A stretch of 64,000 bases of DNA from Edaphobacter sp. (GCA_025462645.1 JAOAPB010000056.1:19112-83111), one strand, 5' to 3'. Positions 52,942-61,763 are shown, counted from the first letter of the stretch. The notes: a model not told the origin generated them from the sequence alone. Translations and numbers: made by a program.

Positions 52942-53421
52942 ATGCACATGAAGCGTTCCATTCAAATAGCACTCCTCACTGCTGTCGCAACTGTAGGATC
53001 TGCGTTCGCCCAGCAGACGGCACCGACAGGCCAGAACCATGCAGGTGCGCCTGCTTCCAAAGCGAGAATTCTGAAGCGTGCGGAACTCGATTCACTTCTT
53101 GCGCAGCCGAACCCTGTCCTACTGATCGATGTTCGCCGTCCGGATGAGGTCTCCACTATTGGTGGCTTTCCCGTGTATCTGAGCATCCAGATCAGTGAGC
53201 TCGAGAAGTATTGGCAGCAGATTCCGAAAGACCGCCAGATCGTAGCCGTCTCCAACCACGCCGGCCGCGCAGGTAAGGCTGCCGATCTGTTGGAGACCAA
53301 GGGCCTGAAAGTCATAGGTGCAGTTGGTGCGCAGCTCTACGAGCAGGAAGGCGGAACCCTTGTGAAGGGCAAGCCTGTTTCGGCTGCAGCTCCTTCGGCA
53401 AGCTCCGGAGCTGCGCAGTGA
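52942..53421 (+). CDS. periplasmic rhodanese-like protein lacking the catalytic cysteine
   Basis: About 159 residues from MHMKRSIQI; an in-frame TTG/CTG extension upstream is less likely. A signal peptide (IQIALLTAVATVGSAFAQ) is followed by a rhodanese fold with VLLIDVRRPDEVSTIGG and DRQIVAVSNHAGRAGKAADL. In active sulfurtransferases the segment after VAV would contain the catalytic Cys; here it is Ser-Asn. It may bind rather than transfer sulfur. The next gene begins in an overlap (GTGA). Confidence 0.78.
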   Translation: MHMKRSIQIALLTAVATVGSAFAQQTAPTGQNHAGAPASKARILKRAELDSLLAQPNPVLLIDVRRPDEVSTIGGFPVYLSIQISELEKYWQQIPKDRQIVAVSNHAGRAGKAADLLETKGLKVIGAVGAQLYEQEGGTLVKGKPVSAAAPSASSGAAQ

Positions 53422-53912
53422 AGAGCTTGATACCCCGCGCTTCAGTCGTATTCTGCGCATCGATCGCCCTTGCATCGAGCGGTCGTGCACAGAGCCTGCC
53501 CACGCAAAAGGTTCTTACAACCGATGCCGTATTCAAGATCGCCAACGGAGCCTTGGAGAAGTGCTCTGCTGATGGTTATCACGTGAGTCTCACCATCCTG
53601 GATGTCAGTGGCGCAGTAAGACTCTCTCTACGGGGAGACGAGACCGGACCGCACACCTTGGGACATAGCCAACGTAAGGCCTACACCGCGCTTACGTTCA
53701 AACGCACTTCGGCGGAGACCGCAGATGCGTGGGCTAAACGCGGCTCGGCAGCACCGGTGATCGAAGGCACTGTGGCAGCGGCGGGTGGCGTCCCTATCCG
53801 CGCCGGCAAGGACGTTATCGGTGCGATCGGTGTCAGCGGTGCTCCTGGTGGGGATAGGGATGAGGCGTGCGCCAATGCTGGCATAGCCAAGATTGTAGAT
53901 CTTTTGAAGTAA
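53418..53912 (+). CDS. GlcG/HbpS-like haem-binding family protein
   Basis: A 164-residue protein starting at GTG overlapping the upstream stop. It has a signal peptide (VVFCASIALASSGRAQ). The DUF336 fold shows in VSLTILDVSGAVRLSLRGDE, QRKAYTALTFKRTSAE, GGVPIRAGKDVIGAIGVSGA and GDRDEACANAGI. Some members (HbpS) bind haem and act in redox sensing. Location is periplasmic. Operon context with cytochrome and TonB genes fits a redox or haem-related role, which is an inference. Confidence 0.85.
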   Translation: MKSLIPRASVVFCASIALASSGRAQSLPTQKVLTTDAVFKIANGALEKCSADGYHVSLTILDVSGAVRLSLRGDETGPHTLGHSQRKAYTALTFKRTSAETADAWAKRGSAAPVIEGTVAAAGGVPIRAGKDVIGAIGVSGAPGGDRDEACANAGIAKIVDLLK

Positions 53913-53936
53913 GGAAACGAAGAACGGACTCAAGGA

Positions 53937-54044
53937 ATGGCAAATCATAAATATCGGCTCACAACGGACTGGTATGCAGTGCTCGTCGCGCTTGCACTCG
54001 CTGCATTTGTCCACTTTGCAGTGATACCTCACATTCCCTGGTAG
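53937..54044 (+). CDS. 35-residue single-span membrane protein
   Basis: A very short frame, MANHKYRLTTDWYAVLVALA onward, ending AVIPHIPW. It has one hydrophobic helix and a basic N-terminus. AAGGAA precedes its ATG, and the next gene (YeiH family) begins 17 bp later. Such small proteins often accompany YeiH-type transporters. It is supported by its ribosome binding site, spacing and a credible membrane helix. Confidence 0.65.
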   Translation: MANHKYRLTTDWYAVLVALALAAFVHFAVIPHIPW

Positions 54045-54061
54045 TAGAAAGCGAGCAAGAA

Positions 54062-55156
54062 ATGGCGTTGGTCAGTTCAGAACGAGTAGAGACGCAGACC
54101 TCCATGGCCCGATCGGCATTGCAACTGGTGCCGGGTCTGGTGCTGCTTGCTGTTCTGGGCTATGTCGCCAAGTTAACCGAACAGGCCATCAACAACTATG
54201 GCAAAGTGCAGCATCTGTCTTTGCCGAACATCGAGTATGTCCTGTGGGCAATTCTTTTTGGGTTGGTGATAGCGAACACAGTGGGTGTTCCGAAGGTCTT
54301 CCGTCCCGGCGTCGATACATATGAGTTCTGGCTCAAACTTGGCATCGTCTTCCAGGGTGTTCGTTTTCTTCTAGGAGACGTCTTTCGGCTTGGAGGGTTC
54401 AGCCTTCTCTTCGTGGTGTTTGAGCTGGCCTTCTCTATTTTGCTCATGACCTGGCTGGGAAAGAAGTTCCAGCTTACCGAGAAACTGATCTCTCTTCTGG
54501 CGATTGGCTCCTCCATCTGCGGTGTTTCTGCGATCGTGGCAGCAAAAGGCGCAATCGATGCAGACGATGAAGAGGTCTCCTACGCTATTGCAGCAATTCT
54601 TGCTCTCGGAGCTTTTAGCCTGATTGCGTTCCCCTTTATTGGGCATCTTCTGCACATGAGCGATCACGCCTTCGGTCTTTGGGCCGGGCTCGCTGTAGAC
54701 AATACGGCAGAAGCTACTGCCGCTGGTGCCTTGTACTCCGATGTTGCTGCGAAGTACGCAATCATTGCAAAGACCACGCGCAATGCGACCATCGGTTTCG
54801 TTGTGCTCGGCTACGCTCTTTACTGGACACGGAAAGAGGGAGCGCGCGAAGGCCGAGTTATCGAGAACAAAACACGTTTTCTCTGGCAGAAGATGCCCAA
54901 GTTCGTCCTGGGTTTTCTCCTGCTCTCTCTCCTTGCGACAGTTGGTGTGTTTGACAAGGCGCAAATCACGGACCTGGCAAATCTCTCACGCTGGGCCTTT
55001 CTCCTCACGTTTGCAGGTGTCGGCCTGCGTACGGATCTCCGCGAGATGAAGAAACAGGGCTTTCGCCCCTTCGTCGTTGGCGCAGTTGGTGAGCTTGTCA
55101 TCGCCGCAGTGACCCTCGTCGTCGTTCTCATCTCGACCAAGACCCTGGGACTTTAG
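54062..55156 (+). CDS. YeiH/UPF0324-family membrane transporter (putative sulfate exporter)
   Basis: A 364-residue polytopic protein with about ten hydrophobic helices. Family motifs are visible in LPNIEYVLWAILFGLVIANT, GIVFQGVRFLLGD, LAIGSSICGVSAIVAAKGAI and LFGLWAGLAVDNTAEATAAG-like (AFGLWAGLAVDNTAEATAAG). YeiH proteins are proposed exporters of sulfate, sulfite or related anions; evidence in the literature is limited. A rhodanese-like gene in the same run is consistent with sulfur metabolism. Confidence 0.85.
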   Translation: MALVSSERVETQTSMARSALQLVPGLVLLAVLGYVAKLTEQAINNYGKVQHLSLPNIEYVLWAILFGLVIANTVGVPKVFRPGVDTYEFWLKLGIVFQGVRFLLGDVFRLGGFSLLFVVFELAFSILLMTWLGKKFQLTEKLISLLAIGSSICGVSAIVAAKGAIDADDEEVSYAIAAILALGAFSLIAFPFIGHLLHMSDHAFGLWAGLAVDNTAEATAAGALYSDVAAKYAIIAKTTRNATIGFVVLGYALYWTRKEGAREGRVIENKTRFLWQKMPKFVLGFLLLSLLATVGVFDKAQITDLANLSRWAFLLTFAGVGLRTDLREMKKQGFRPFVVGAVGELVIAAVTLVVVLISTKTLGL

Positions 55157-55263
55157 GAATTCAGATGAAATGTCCATTCCATCTCGGTTCTTTCGTCCTT
55201 CGTACAGCCGTCATCCTGACGTCGCTCACGCGGCGTTGCAACCGCTAGAACACTGGCGGCGTT

Positions 55264-55288
55264 TTGAAGAGCACTAACTGCTCTTCAA
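55264..55288 (+). promoter_or_regulatory. perfect inverted repeat before the TonB receptor gene
   Basis: TTGAAGAGCA (55264-55273) and TGCTCTTCAA (55279-55288) form a perfect 10-bp palindrome with a CTAAC spacer, 21 bp before the receptor ATG. It could be a terminator of the transporter gene or, more likely from its position, an operator or leader hairpin. Confidence 0.5.
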
Positions 55289-55309
55289 CTCAAACAATTG
55301 TGAGGTTTT

Positions 55310-58300
55310 ATGTTGAAACATTTTGCTGCGCTTTCTCTGGCGCTAGTTACTCTCGGGGCGTACGCTCAGGCAGGAAGCGACGCGATTGTCGTGGGTCTCG
55401 TCACAGACTCTGGAAAGGCGGCGATCTCCGGCGCCACTGTAGCGCTTACGCACGTTGCCACACAGACAACTTACCAAGTGAAGACAGACGAGCGTGGTCA
55501 GTATCGAACACCACCGTTGCGCATTGGTGAGTACATCGTCACCGTCGAGTCACCAGGCTTCAGGCAGTGGCGACAGACTGGTGTCACTTTGAGTATCGGG
55601 GATGTTCGCCAGCTTGATACGACTCTCGATGTGGGTCAGGTTGCTGACACCGTTGAGGTGGTCGGAAATACACCGCTTCTCCAGACCGCCGACTCTTCCG
55701 TAGGCACGGTCATTACAAATCAACAGATCGTGGATTTGCCGCTGAACGGTCGAGATTATCTCCAACTCGCTGCTCTTTCACCGGGAACCATTCCGGCATC
55801 GACTAGTGGCGGGGGTATCAGCATCGGCGGGCAGGCAGGAAGCCAAGCGGCATTTCTGCTCGATGGGCTGGACAACAACAACCAGCAGATCTCCACCGGC
55901 CACACGGGACAGAAAGAGATCATCAAGCCGTCGGTCGATGCGATCCAGGAGTTCAAAGTTGTGACGAACGGGTACTCGGCGGAGTATGGGCGTTCGTCGT
56001 CAGGTGTGGTGAGCGTATCCCTTAAGTCCGGCACAAACACCATTCACGGCAGCGTCTTCGAATTCCTGCGTAACGACGCTTTGGATGCGAAGAACTACTT
56101 TGCGACGAAGCTCTCGCCTTATAAGCGTCATCAATTTGGCGCTGCGATCGGTGGTCCTATCTGGAAGGACCATACCTTCCTCTTTGGGGACTTCGAGATT
56201 GGTCGCATCCGTCAGAGCATCACGACGGTAAGCACGGTTCCAACTCTCGCGCAGCGCGCCGGGAACCTCGGAAGTTTCACGATACCGCCCGGGTCCTTTG
56301 ATCCTGTTGCGAATACAGTACTGAATTACTTCCCTCTGCCCACATCGTCGAGTGCGACGAACAACCATGTCTCCAACAGTCCGCAAAACCAGGACCCGCA
56401 TCGCTGGGATGTACGTCTGGACCATGTTTTCAGCGATAGGCAAAACATCTATGCTCGGTACAGCTCGCAGCAGATCGATAACGGAGTCGTTTCTCCTTTT
56501 CCCGCGAGTCCGGGGGCAGGATACGTCACCGGAGCAGGAGCCGAGAAGGATGATGCCCGCAGCTTTGTCGTCGGTCACACGAAGGTGTGGAGCCCTACGT
56601 TTCTTACCTCTATCCGGGCCGGCTGGAACTATCTCTCGTGGGTAAACTTCTTCCCGCAACAGAGTTTGACCGGTGTGGGAATTCCGGGGGTACCGACGAT
56701 CAATCCGGGCTTCTCTCAGATCGTAATTACCGGATTTACGACGATCGGTGTATCGAATGTTCCTAACTCTGATGGAAGCCAGAACCGCGAGATTGCGGCA
56801 GATGCGACGTGGACGAGGGGAGCTCACACGCTGAAGGTTGGAACGCAGCTCTACTGGCTTCAGACAAACTTCAACAGCTCCCAGCGCAGTAGCGGCATCT
56901 TCAACTTCAACGGACAGTACAGCGGTAACCCGTTTGCAGACTTCCTCCGTGGAGTTTCTTCGTCCGAGAGCGTGTCTCTACCCGCCAGGCTGAACTTCAG
57001 AACCCAGTACTCTCACTTCTTTGTTCAGGATGATTGGAAGGTAGCTCGCAATCTCGTTCTGAATCTCGGACTTCGCTATGAGCTTGATCCTCCAGCGGTG
57101 GACAAATTCAACGGCATAGCCAATTTCGATCTCGATGCGACTTCCGGTAGTCCAAGTCTTGTAGTTGCAGGAGCGGCAGGGAGTGGACGGGCTTCCCGTG
57201 CGCTCCAGAACGTGAGTTATACCAATATCGCTCCGCGCTTTGGAGTGGTGTTTAGCCTGCCCGACAGCAAGACTGTCGTTCGTGCCGGGTACGGCATCTT
57301 TTATTCCAACCTAATCACACTTGGCGGTATGAGTTCGCTCGAGATCAATCCTCCCAATACTCTCCGTGTGAATCTCAGCACAGACCCCACAGTGCCGTCG
57401 CTCTATCTGAAGAACGGATTTCCGGATGGAACGCTCACACTGGCGAACGCGAAGAATGTCACACTCGTTTCGTATGATCGCCGGAAGAACTCACCGGTAT
57501 CGCAGCAATGGAACCTGAATATTCAGCACGAGTTTCCGGCGGGCATATTGGTCGAAGCCGGTTATGTGGGCAACAAATTTGATCACAACTGGCGCAGCAT
57601 CGACGGCAACCCGGCACCGCCAGGGCCGGGAAACATCAACTCGCGTCGCCGCTTCACGCAGACGACCGTGCCTGGATATGCGACGCCCATCACCCTGGCT
57701 GATGTCGTCCGCATTCAGAAGGACGGCTGGAGCCAGTTCCAGGCTCTGCAGATCAAGGCAGAAAAGCGCTACTCCAATTCGCTCACGCTCATTACTTCCT
57801 ACCAGTATTCCAAGAGTATCGGTATTGGCGATACAACTGGCGTGCAGAATCCAAACAATATTGACACAGAGCGTGCTGCTACGAACCAGGACATGACGCA
57901 TCACGTCGTAGGAAGTGCCGTGTATAAGGTGCCCTTCGGAAAGAATCGCTGGATTGGAAGCGACTGGGGAAGGACTACAAACGCCGTGCTGGGTGGTTGG
58001 GTCCTTAGCCCCATCGTGACAGTGAACTCCGGCTTCCCCTACAGTCTCACGGTTGCTGGCAATCCCTCGAACTCCGGTCAGGTCGATCGGCCCAATGTTG
58101 TTGGCGATTGGCACATCTCTAGTCCAACGCCCGCTCTCTGGTTCAAGACCTCCGCCTTCGCGAAGAATGCGCCATACACGTATGGCAACGCGGGCCGCAA
58201 CACGATCCGCGGCCCGGGGTCGTTCAACCTCGATCTCGCACTCCACAAGAGCTTCCAGTTCAACGATCGGCTGTCAGCGCAACTGCGGTTCGAATCTTTC

Positions 58301-58423
58301 AATGCGACGAACACACCTGCCTTTGGAGCACCTAATGTTCAAGTTGGAAACTCGGGGTTTGGCCAGATTTCGACGGCCGGCCAGGCACGTAACAACCAGC
58401 TTGGCTTGAAGCTTCTCTTTTAG
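55310..58423 (+). CDS. Oar-like TonB-dependent receptor
   Basis: A 1037-residue outer-membrane protein. It has a signal peptide (residues 1-21). A carboxypeptidase regulatory-like domain (about 25-105) contains VVGLVTDSGKAAISGATVAL and VESPGFRQWRQTGVTLSIGD. A plug domain (about 120-240) contains VDLPLNGRDYLQLAALSPGT. A large beta-barrel ends in aromatic NQLGLKLLF. This architecture is greatly expanded in Acidobacteriota for uptake of carbohydrates or other large ligands. No TonB or periplasmic binding protein is adjacent. Ligand unknown. Confidence 0.93.
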   Translation: MLKHFAALSLALVTLGAYAQAGSDAIVVGLVTDSGKAAISGATVALTHVATQTTYQVKTDERGQYRTPPLRIGEYIVTVESPGFRQWRQTGVTLSIGDVRQLDTTLDVGQVADTVEVVGNTPLLQTADSSVGTVITNQQIVDLPLNGRDYLQLAALSPGTIPASTSGGGISIGGQAGSQAAFLLDGLDNNNQQISTGHTGQKEIIKPSVDAIQEFKVVTNGYSAEYGRSSSGVVSVSLKSGTNTIHGSVFEFLRNDALDAKNYFATKLSPYKRHQFGAAIGGPIWKDHTFLFGDFEIGRIRQSITTVSTVPTLAQRAGNLGSFTIPPGSFDPVANTVLNYFPLPTSSSATNNHVSNSPQNQDPHRWDVRLDHVFSDRQNIYARYSSQQIDNGVVSPFPASPGAGYVTGAGAEKDDARSFVVGHTKVWSPTFLTSIRAGWNYLSWVNFFPQQSLTGVGIPGVPTINPGFSQIVITGFTTIGVSNVPNSDGSQNREIAADATWTRGAHTLKVGTQLYWLQTNFNSSQRSSGIFNFNGQYSGNPFADFLRGVSSSESVSLPARLNFRTQYSHFFVQDDWKVARNLVLNLGLRYELDPPAVDKFNGIANFDLDATSGSPSLVVAGAAGSGRASRALQNVSYTNIAPRFGVVFSLPDSKTVVRAGYGIFYSNLITLGGMSSLEINPPNTLRVNLSTDPTVPSLYLKNGFPDGTLTLANAKNVTLVSYDRRKNSPVSQQWNLNIQHEFPAGILVEAGYVGNKFDHNWRSIDGNPAPPGPGNINSRRRFTQTTVPGYATPITLADVVRIQKDGWSQFQALQIKAEKRYSNSLTLITSYQYSKSIGIGDTTGVQNPNNIDTERAATNQDMTHHVVGSAVYKVPFGKNRWIGSDWGRTTNAVLGGWVLSPIVTVNSGFPYSLTVAGNPSNSGQVDRPNVVGDWHISSPTPALWFKTSAFAKNAPYTYGNAGRNTIRGPGSFNLDLALHKSFQFNDRLSAQLRFESFNATNTPAFGAPNVQVGNSGFGQISTAGQARNNQLGLKLLF

Positions 58424-58430
58424 TTCCTGT

Positions 58431-58452
58431 GGGAGCGGATGCTCCCGCTCCC
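58431..58452 (+). terminator. hairpin after the TonB receptor gene
   Basis: GGGAGCGG-atgctc-CCGCTCCC, an 8-bp perfect stem, begins 8 bp after the stop codon. A weak T-rich run follows (GAATGTTT). It probably terminates or protects the receptor mRNA. Confidence 0.6.
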
Positions 58453-58507
58453 GAATGTTTCACAGGTTGTTTCGTTTTTAGCGATCAGTTTCTAACAGAG
58501 GTTTCTC

Positions 58508-59002
58508 ATGCCGGTTCTTCAGCATATTTGTCAGACGATCAATGAGACGCATCTTTCCGTGGCACTCCGCGAATCGGTTTGGGTGTTTCCCATTATCGAA
58601 ACGGTTCATGTGATCGGCATCACGCTTCTTGTTGGCACCATCGCTATCCTCGATCTTCGCCTGCTCGGATTGGTGTTCCGCAGAGAGCGTGTGTCCCTCA
58701 TTGCACGGCAGGTTCTTCCTGTTACGTGGACGGGCTTTGCAATTGTGATGATCAGCGGAGTATTTCTCTTTATCGCGGAAGCAGCTCAGTCTTATACCAA
58801 CCCGGCATTTCGCTGGAAGCTACTCCTGCTGCTGCTTGTAGGAATTAACCCTCTCGTCTTTCACACTACGGTCTATCGCAAGGTCGCTCTGTGGGACGAA
58901 ACGCTCGCCATTCCTTTTCGTGCCAGGCTAGCCGGGGCAATCTCTCTCACGCTGTGGTGCGGAATTGTCGTCGCTGGACGCGCGATCGCCTATTACAACT
59001 AA
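58508..59002 (+). CDS. DUF6644-like integral membrane protein
   Basis: A 164-residue protein with four or five hydrophobic helices: SVWVFPIIETVHVIGITLLV, IAILDLRLLGLVF, FAIVMISGVFLFIAEA, WKLLLLLLVGINPLVFHTT and ISLTLWCGIVVAGRAIAYYN. Conserved histidines in ETVHVIG and NPLVFHTTVY could bind haem. It is followed 10 bp later by a paralogue. Function unknown. Confidence 0.78.
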   Translation: MPVLQHICQTINETHLSVALRESVWVFPIIETVHVIGITLLVGTIAILDLRLLGLVFRRERVSLIARQVLPVTWTGFAIVMISGVFLFIAEAAQSYTNPAFRWKLLLLLLVGINPLVFHTTVYRKVALWDETLAIPFRARLAGAISLTLWCGIVVAGRAIAYYN

Positions 59003-59012
59003 GGACGTTCTA

Positions 59013-59483
59013 ATGTTGATACACTCCCTCTTTCACTGGCTCGGCCACACGCATCTTGCGATATGGATGCAGAACTCTGTATGGGCCTTTGCAGTCGTCG
59101 AGATGTTTCATCTGATTGCGATGGCAATTCTCGGCGGTGCCATCCTTATCGTGGAACTGAGCCTTATTGGTGTCGTACGTCGAGTCTCTCCGGTGCAGGC
59201 AGCTAGAAACCTCGCACCACTCATGATCGGAAGTTTGGCGGTTATGATGCTGTCGGGTGTCCTTCTACTCACTGAAGAGACGATGAAGTGCTATTACTCC
59301 ACGGGCTTTCGAGTGAAGATGATCGCGATGGTTCTCGCCATCGTAGTCTACTTCGGCCTTCACACGGCGGTTTCTCGGGCCAAAGACGTGTCGCCACGAC
59401 CGTGGATGCGAGTTGGTGGAGCGATCTCTCTGCTTCTATGGTTGACGGTTGGACTAGCTGGCCGTGCCATCGGATTTCTATGA
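59013..59483 (+). CDS. DUF6644-like integral membrane protein, paralogue of the previous gene
   Basis: About 156 residues from the ATG giving MLIHSLFHWLG. Its layout repeats that of the upstream gene: SVWAFAVVEMFHLIAMAILG, LSLIGVVRR, LAVMMLSGVLLLTEE, MVLAIVVYFGLHTAVSR and ISLLLWLTVGLAGRAIGFL. The histidines (EMFHLIA, FGLHTAVS) occur at matching places. It is probably co-transcribed with its paralogue, and they may form a heterodimer, which is an inference. A strong terminator follows. Confidence 0.78.
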   Translation: MLIHSLFHWLGHTHLAIWMQNSVWAFAVVEMFHLIAMAILGGAILIVELSLIGVVRRVSPVQAARNLAPLMIGSLAVMMLSGVLLLTEETMKCYYSTGFRVKMIAMVLAIVVYFGLHTAVSRAKDVSPRPWMRVGGAISLLLWLTVGLAGRAIGFL

Positions 59484-59602
59484 CGTCTGTCAGTTGAGGT
59501 AGATCGGGAATGGAATCGCGATTCTGGACGAGATGCTGCAGCAAAACTGCAGCTACAAGCGGGTTGGTGGCTGTTTGCTTCGTGGCTGCAGACGCCAATC
59601 CA

Positions 59603-59634
59603 GAGATGGGGCGGGCCGACACCCGTCCCATCTC
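59603..59634 (+). terminator. terminator hairpin after the DUF6644-like pair
   Basis: GAGATGGGGCGGG (59603-59615) pairs with CCCGTCCCATCTC (59622-59634), 13 bp with one G-T wobble, around a CCGACA loop, and runs into CTTTGA. It lies 120 bp after the last gene of the cargo module. Confidence 0.7.
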
Positions 59635-60369
59635 CTTTGATCCGGATCATAAACGAGATCAACAATCATGCACCTGGAAGTATCCTGCCGCAGGAATTGG
59701 ATGGATGAAGCACTAGCATCATCACAAAATGAATCAGTAACGAGTATGTCGGCAGGGCAAAAGCGATCCGCGGTCCAACAGTTGCCGAATTGCTCCCGGA
59801 TAACGGGCGCCAGATCCACTTTGCATCAACGGCCAACTAACACAGTATTTCCTCAATCAGCAGTTTCTGACTTCGTGCTGAAAGATGAGAGCAATCAAAT
59901 TGTCTCAGTCAGCTTTCGATTCTGCACTTTCCTCTGCCAGTTCCTGTCTTCGTCGTGAGCTTCTTCATTGGAGACTTCCTGATCTCCTGCGCATTAGACG
60001 CGTTGAAATCGGAAGCTTATCTCATCCCGTCGGAAACCGGCCTTGTCATCCATCTGTTCCTCCCCAACGCCGAGCCTGATTTCCAAAGAGTAAGCGCAAA
60101 AACAAACCCTCGGTGGCGCTGACGCGCGACTTGCCCCACTTCGGTTCGCCAGGGTGGACGGCCCATAGAACGGGCCTGATGGAGTCCGTTCGGATAAGCG
60201 CTGGCCGCGCGCCAAACGAGAGTGCGTGTTTGGCACTTCCCACGCCCACCACTCCGGCCTCCCCACCCTCACTGCCCTCGCTCTGCTCTGTCTGCCAATG
60301 GATCGTTTTTTGTCTCGCTGCGCTGGTGAGAAACAAAAAACGCCCACCGGGCAGACAGAGGCAAAAACA
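59635..60369. other. non-coding region between the cargo module and the ArdC gene
   Basis: No gene is supported in this 735 bp. Its second half is GC-rich and contains the leader of the ArdC gene with the T-rich hairpin at 60304-60342. The first half has no clear feature. A replication or transfer function cannot be excluded. Confidence 0.4.
60304..60342 (+). promoter_or_regulatory. inverted repeat in the ArdC leader
   Basis: CGTTTTTTGT (60304-60313) and ACAAAAAACG (60333-60342) are perfect 10-bp complements, with CTC and GAG also able to pair inside. The structure ends 28 bp before the ArdC ATG. Antirestriction genes are often expressed from single-stranded or zygotically induced promoters, and a hairpin here could serve that. 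Confidence 0.5.
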
Positions 60370-61359
60370 ATGGAATATCAAAGCAACCACAACAGCAACA
60401 GCGCATCCACCGCCAGCAATGGCGCAACCAGCAGCCACGCCAGCAATCCGGCTCCCGGCAGTGAAAACCGGAAGCCTGCATCCGCACAACAACAGACCAA
60501 CAACACGCGGCAGACAGCACAGCAGATGATCGCCGCCAACGTCCAGAGCCTCATCGAGCAGCTAGAGGCCGGACACTCGGACGCACTCACCGCCTACCTG
60601 AATGCGATGAGCCGTTTTCACCATTACAGCTTCGGGAACATCCTCGAAATCGCACGGCAACGCTCGACGGCCACGAAAGTAGCCGGGATGTACTCATGGA
60701 ACCAGCTTGGCCGCCGCGTGAAGAAGGGCGAGAAGGGCATCCGCATCCTTGCACCCATCATCGGCATCAAGCGCAAGCGCGACGAGGAAGCCGAGAAGGA
60801 CATCACAAAGCAGAATACCCGCGTCCTTGTTGGCTTCCGCAATGCCTATGTGTTCGATGTAGAGCAGACCGAAGGGGTCGAGCTTCCTTCCATGCGCGAA
60901 GTCTATGGCGATGTAGGCGAGAACTACGACAGGCTGATTGCCTTCATTGAGCGCCAGGGCATCGAGCTTGTCTTCACCGAAAACATCGCACCCGCGCTTG
61001 GCATGAGCTACGGCGGACGCATCGCTATTCTGCCCGGACAATCAAAGGCCGAAACCTTCTCGACGCTGGTACATGAGGCCAGTCACGAACTCTTGCACAA
61101 GGCGGAACGTCGCACGTTGACCACGAAGATAGTGCGTGAGACAGAGGCCGAGGCCATCGCCTTCGTTGTTGGAAAGGCGGTAGGGCTCGAAGCTGGAACC
61201 GCTTCGGCGGATTACATCGCTCTCTATCATGGCAACGCATCGTTGCTGGCGGAATCGCTTGAAGTCATCCAGCAGACTTCCGCTGTCATCCTTGCCGCTC
61301 TGGAATCGTCCGCAACCGAAGAGACGATCCCCGATGCAGAACTGGCGCGGGTGGCGTAA
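60370..61359 (+). CDS. ArdC-like antirestriction protein with zincin metallopeptidase domain
   Basis: About 329 residues from MEYQSNHNS. The N-terminal Asn/Ser/Gln-rich tail (about 1-50) is followed by the ArdC ssDNA-binding domain (about 55-170: SRFHHYSFGNILEIARQRST, AGMYSWNQLGRRVKKGEKGI). The metallopeptidase part has HEASHELLH near 236 (H-E-x-x-H) and the third-ligand region ETEAEAIAFVVG. ArdC proteins protect incoming conjugative DNA from restriction in the recipient. The stop overlaps the next gene (TAATG). Confidence 0.88.
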   Translation: MEYQSNHNSNSASTASNGATSSHASNPAPGSENRKPASAQQQTNNTRQTAQQMIAANVQSLIEQLEAGHSDALTAYLNAMSRFHHYSFGNILEIARQRSTATKVAGMYSWNQLGRRVKKGEKGIRILAPIIGIKRKRDEEAEKDITKQNTRVLVGFRNAYVFDVEQTEGVELPSMREVYGDVGENYDRLIAFIERQGIELVFTENIAPALGMSYGGRIAILPGQSKAETFSTLVHEASHELLHKAERRTLTTKIVRETEAEAIAFVVGKAVGLEAGTASADYIALYHGNASLLAESLEVIQQTSAVILAALESSATEETIPDAELARVA

Positions 61360-61763
61360 TGAAAACCATCCTCGCAATCCTCAAGAGGGCCGGTGGGTGG
61401 CACCCCGGCCTCAACCTCAAGATCGAAAACCTGCCCTACAAGGCGTTGGTCATCGAGGCATTGGATGAGTCAGGCCCGATGGGGTTGCCAGCCATTTCCG
61501 TTTGTCACTACGGCGACCTGATGCGCGACCCGGAGATGTGCTTCGAACTTGGCCTTGCAGGAGGGGCGCACCTCGACCCGTTCTACTTCCGCAATGACTA
61601 CCTCGGCACCGAGCAGTGGAGCCGCACCATCATTCGCGGTCACTACGCGCATGTCGTCGGCTTGCATGAACAGCACCGACGATTCGCCGAGCAGTGGGAC
61701 AACAACCTGCGCATACAGGGCTTTCTTGAGGCCTTCGAGCGGCAGCAGACCCCACGCGCTTAA
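61359..61763 (+). CDS. DUF6908-like small protein of conjugative elements
   Basis: A 134-residue cytoplasmic protein. Features are LKRAGGWHPGLNLKIENLPY, ISVCHYGDLMRDPEMCFEL and FYFRNDYLGTEQWSR. The pattern matches a small conserved family (DUF6908-like) that follows ArdC genes in plasmids and ICEs. Function unknown. It is coupled to ardC through the TAATG overlap. Confidence 0.7.
   Translation: MKTILAILKRAGGWHPGLNLKIENLPYKALVIEALDESGPMGLPAISVCHYGDLMRDPEMCFELGLAGGAHLDPFYFRNDYLGTEQWSRTIIRGHYAHVVGLHEQHRRFAEQWDNNLRIQGFLEAFERQQTPRA

Noticed and set aside
59668..59958. Short frame between the DUF6644-like genes and the ArdC region as a gene
   Set aside because: No ribosome binding site, no family pattern and mixed low-complexity composition.
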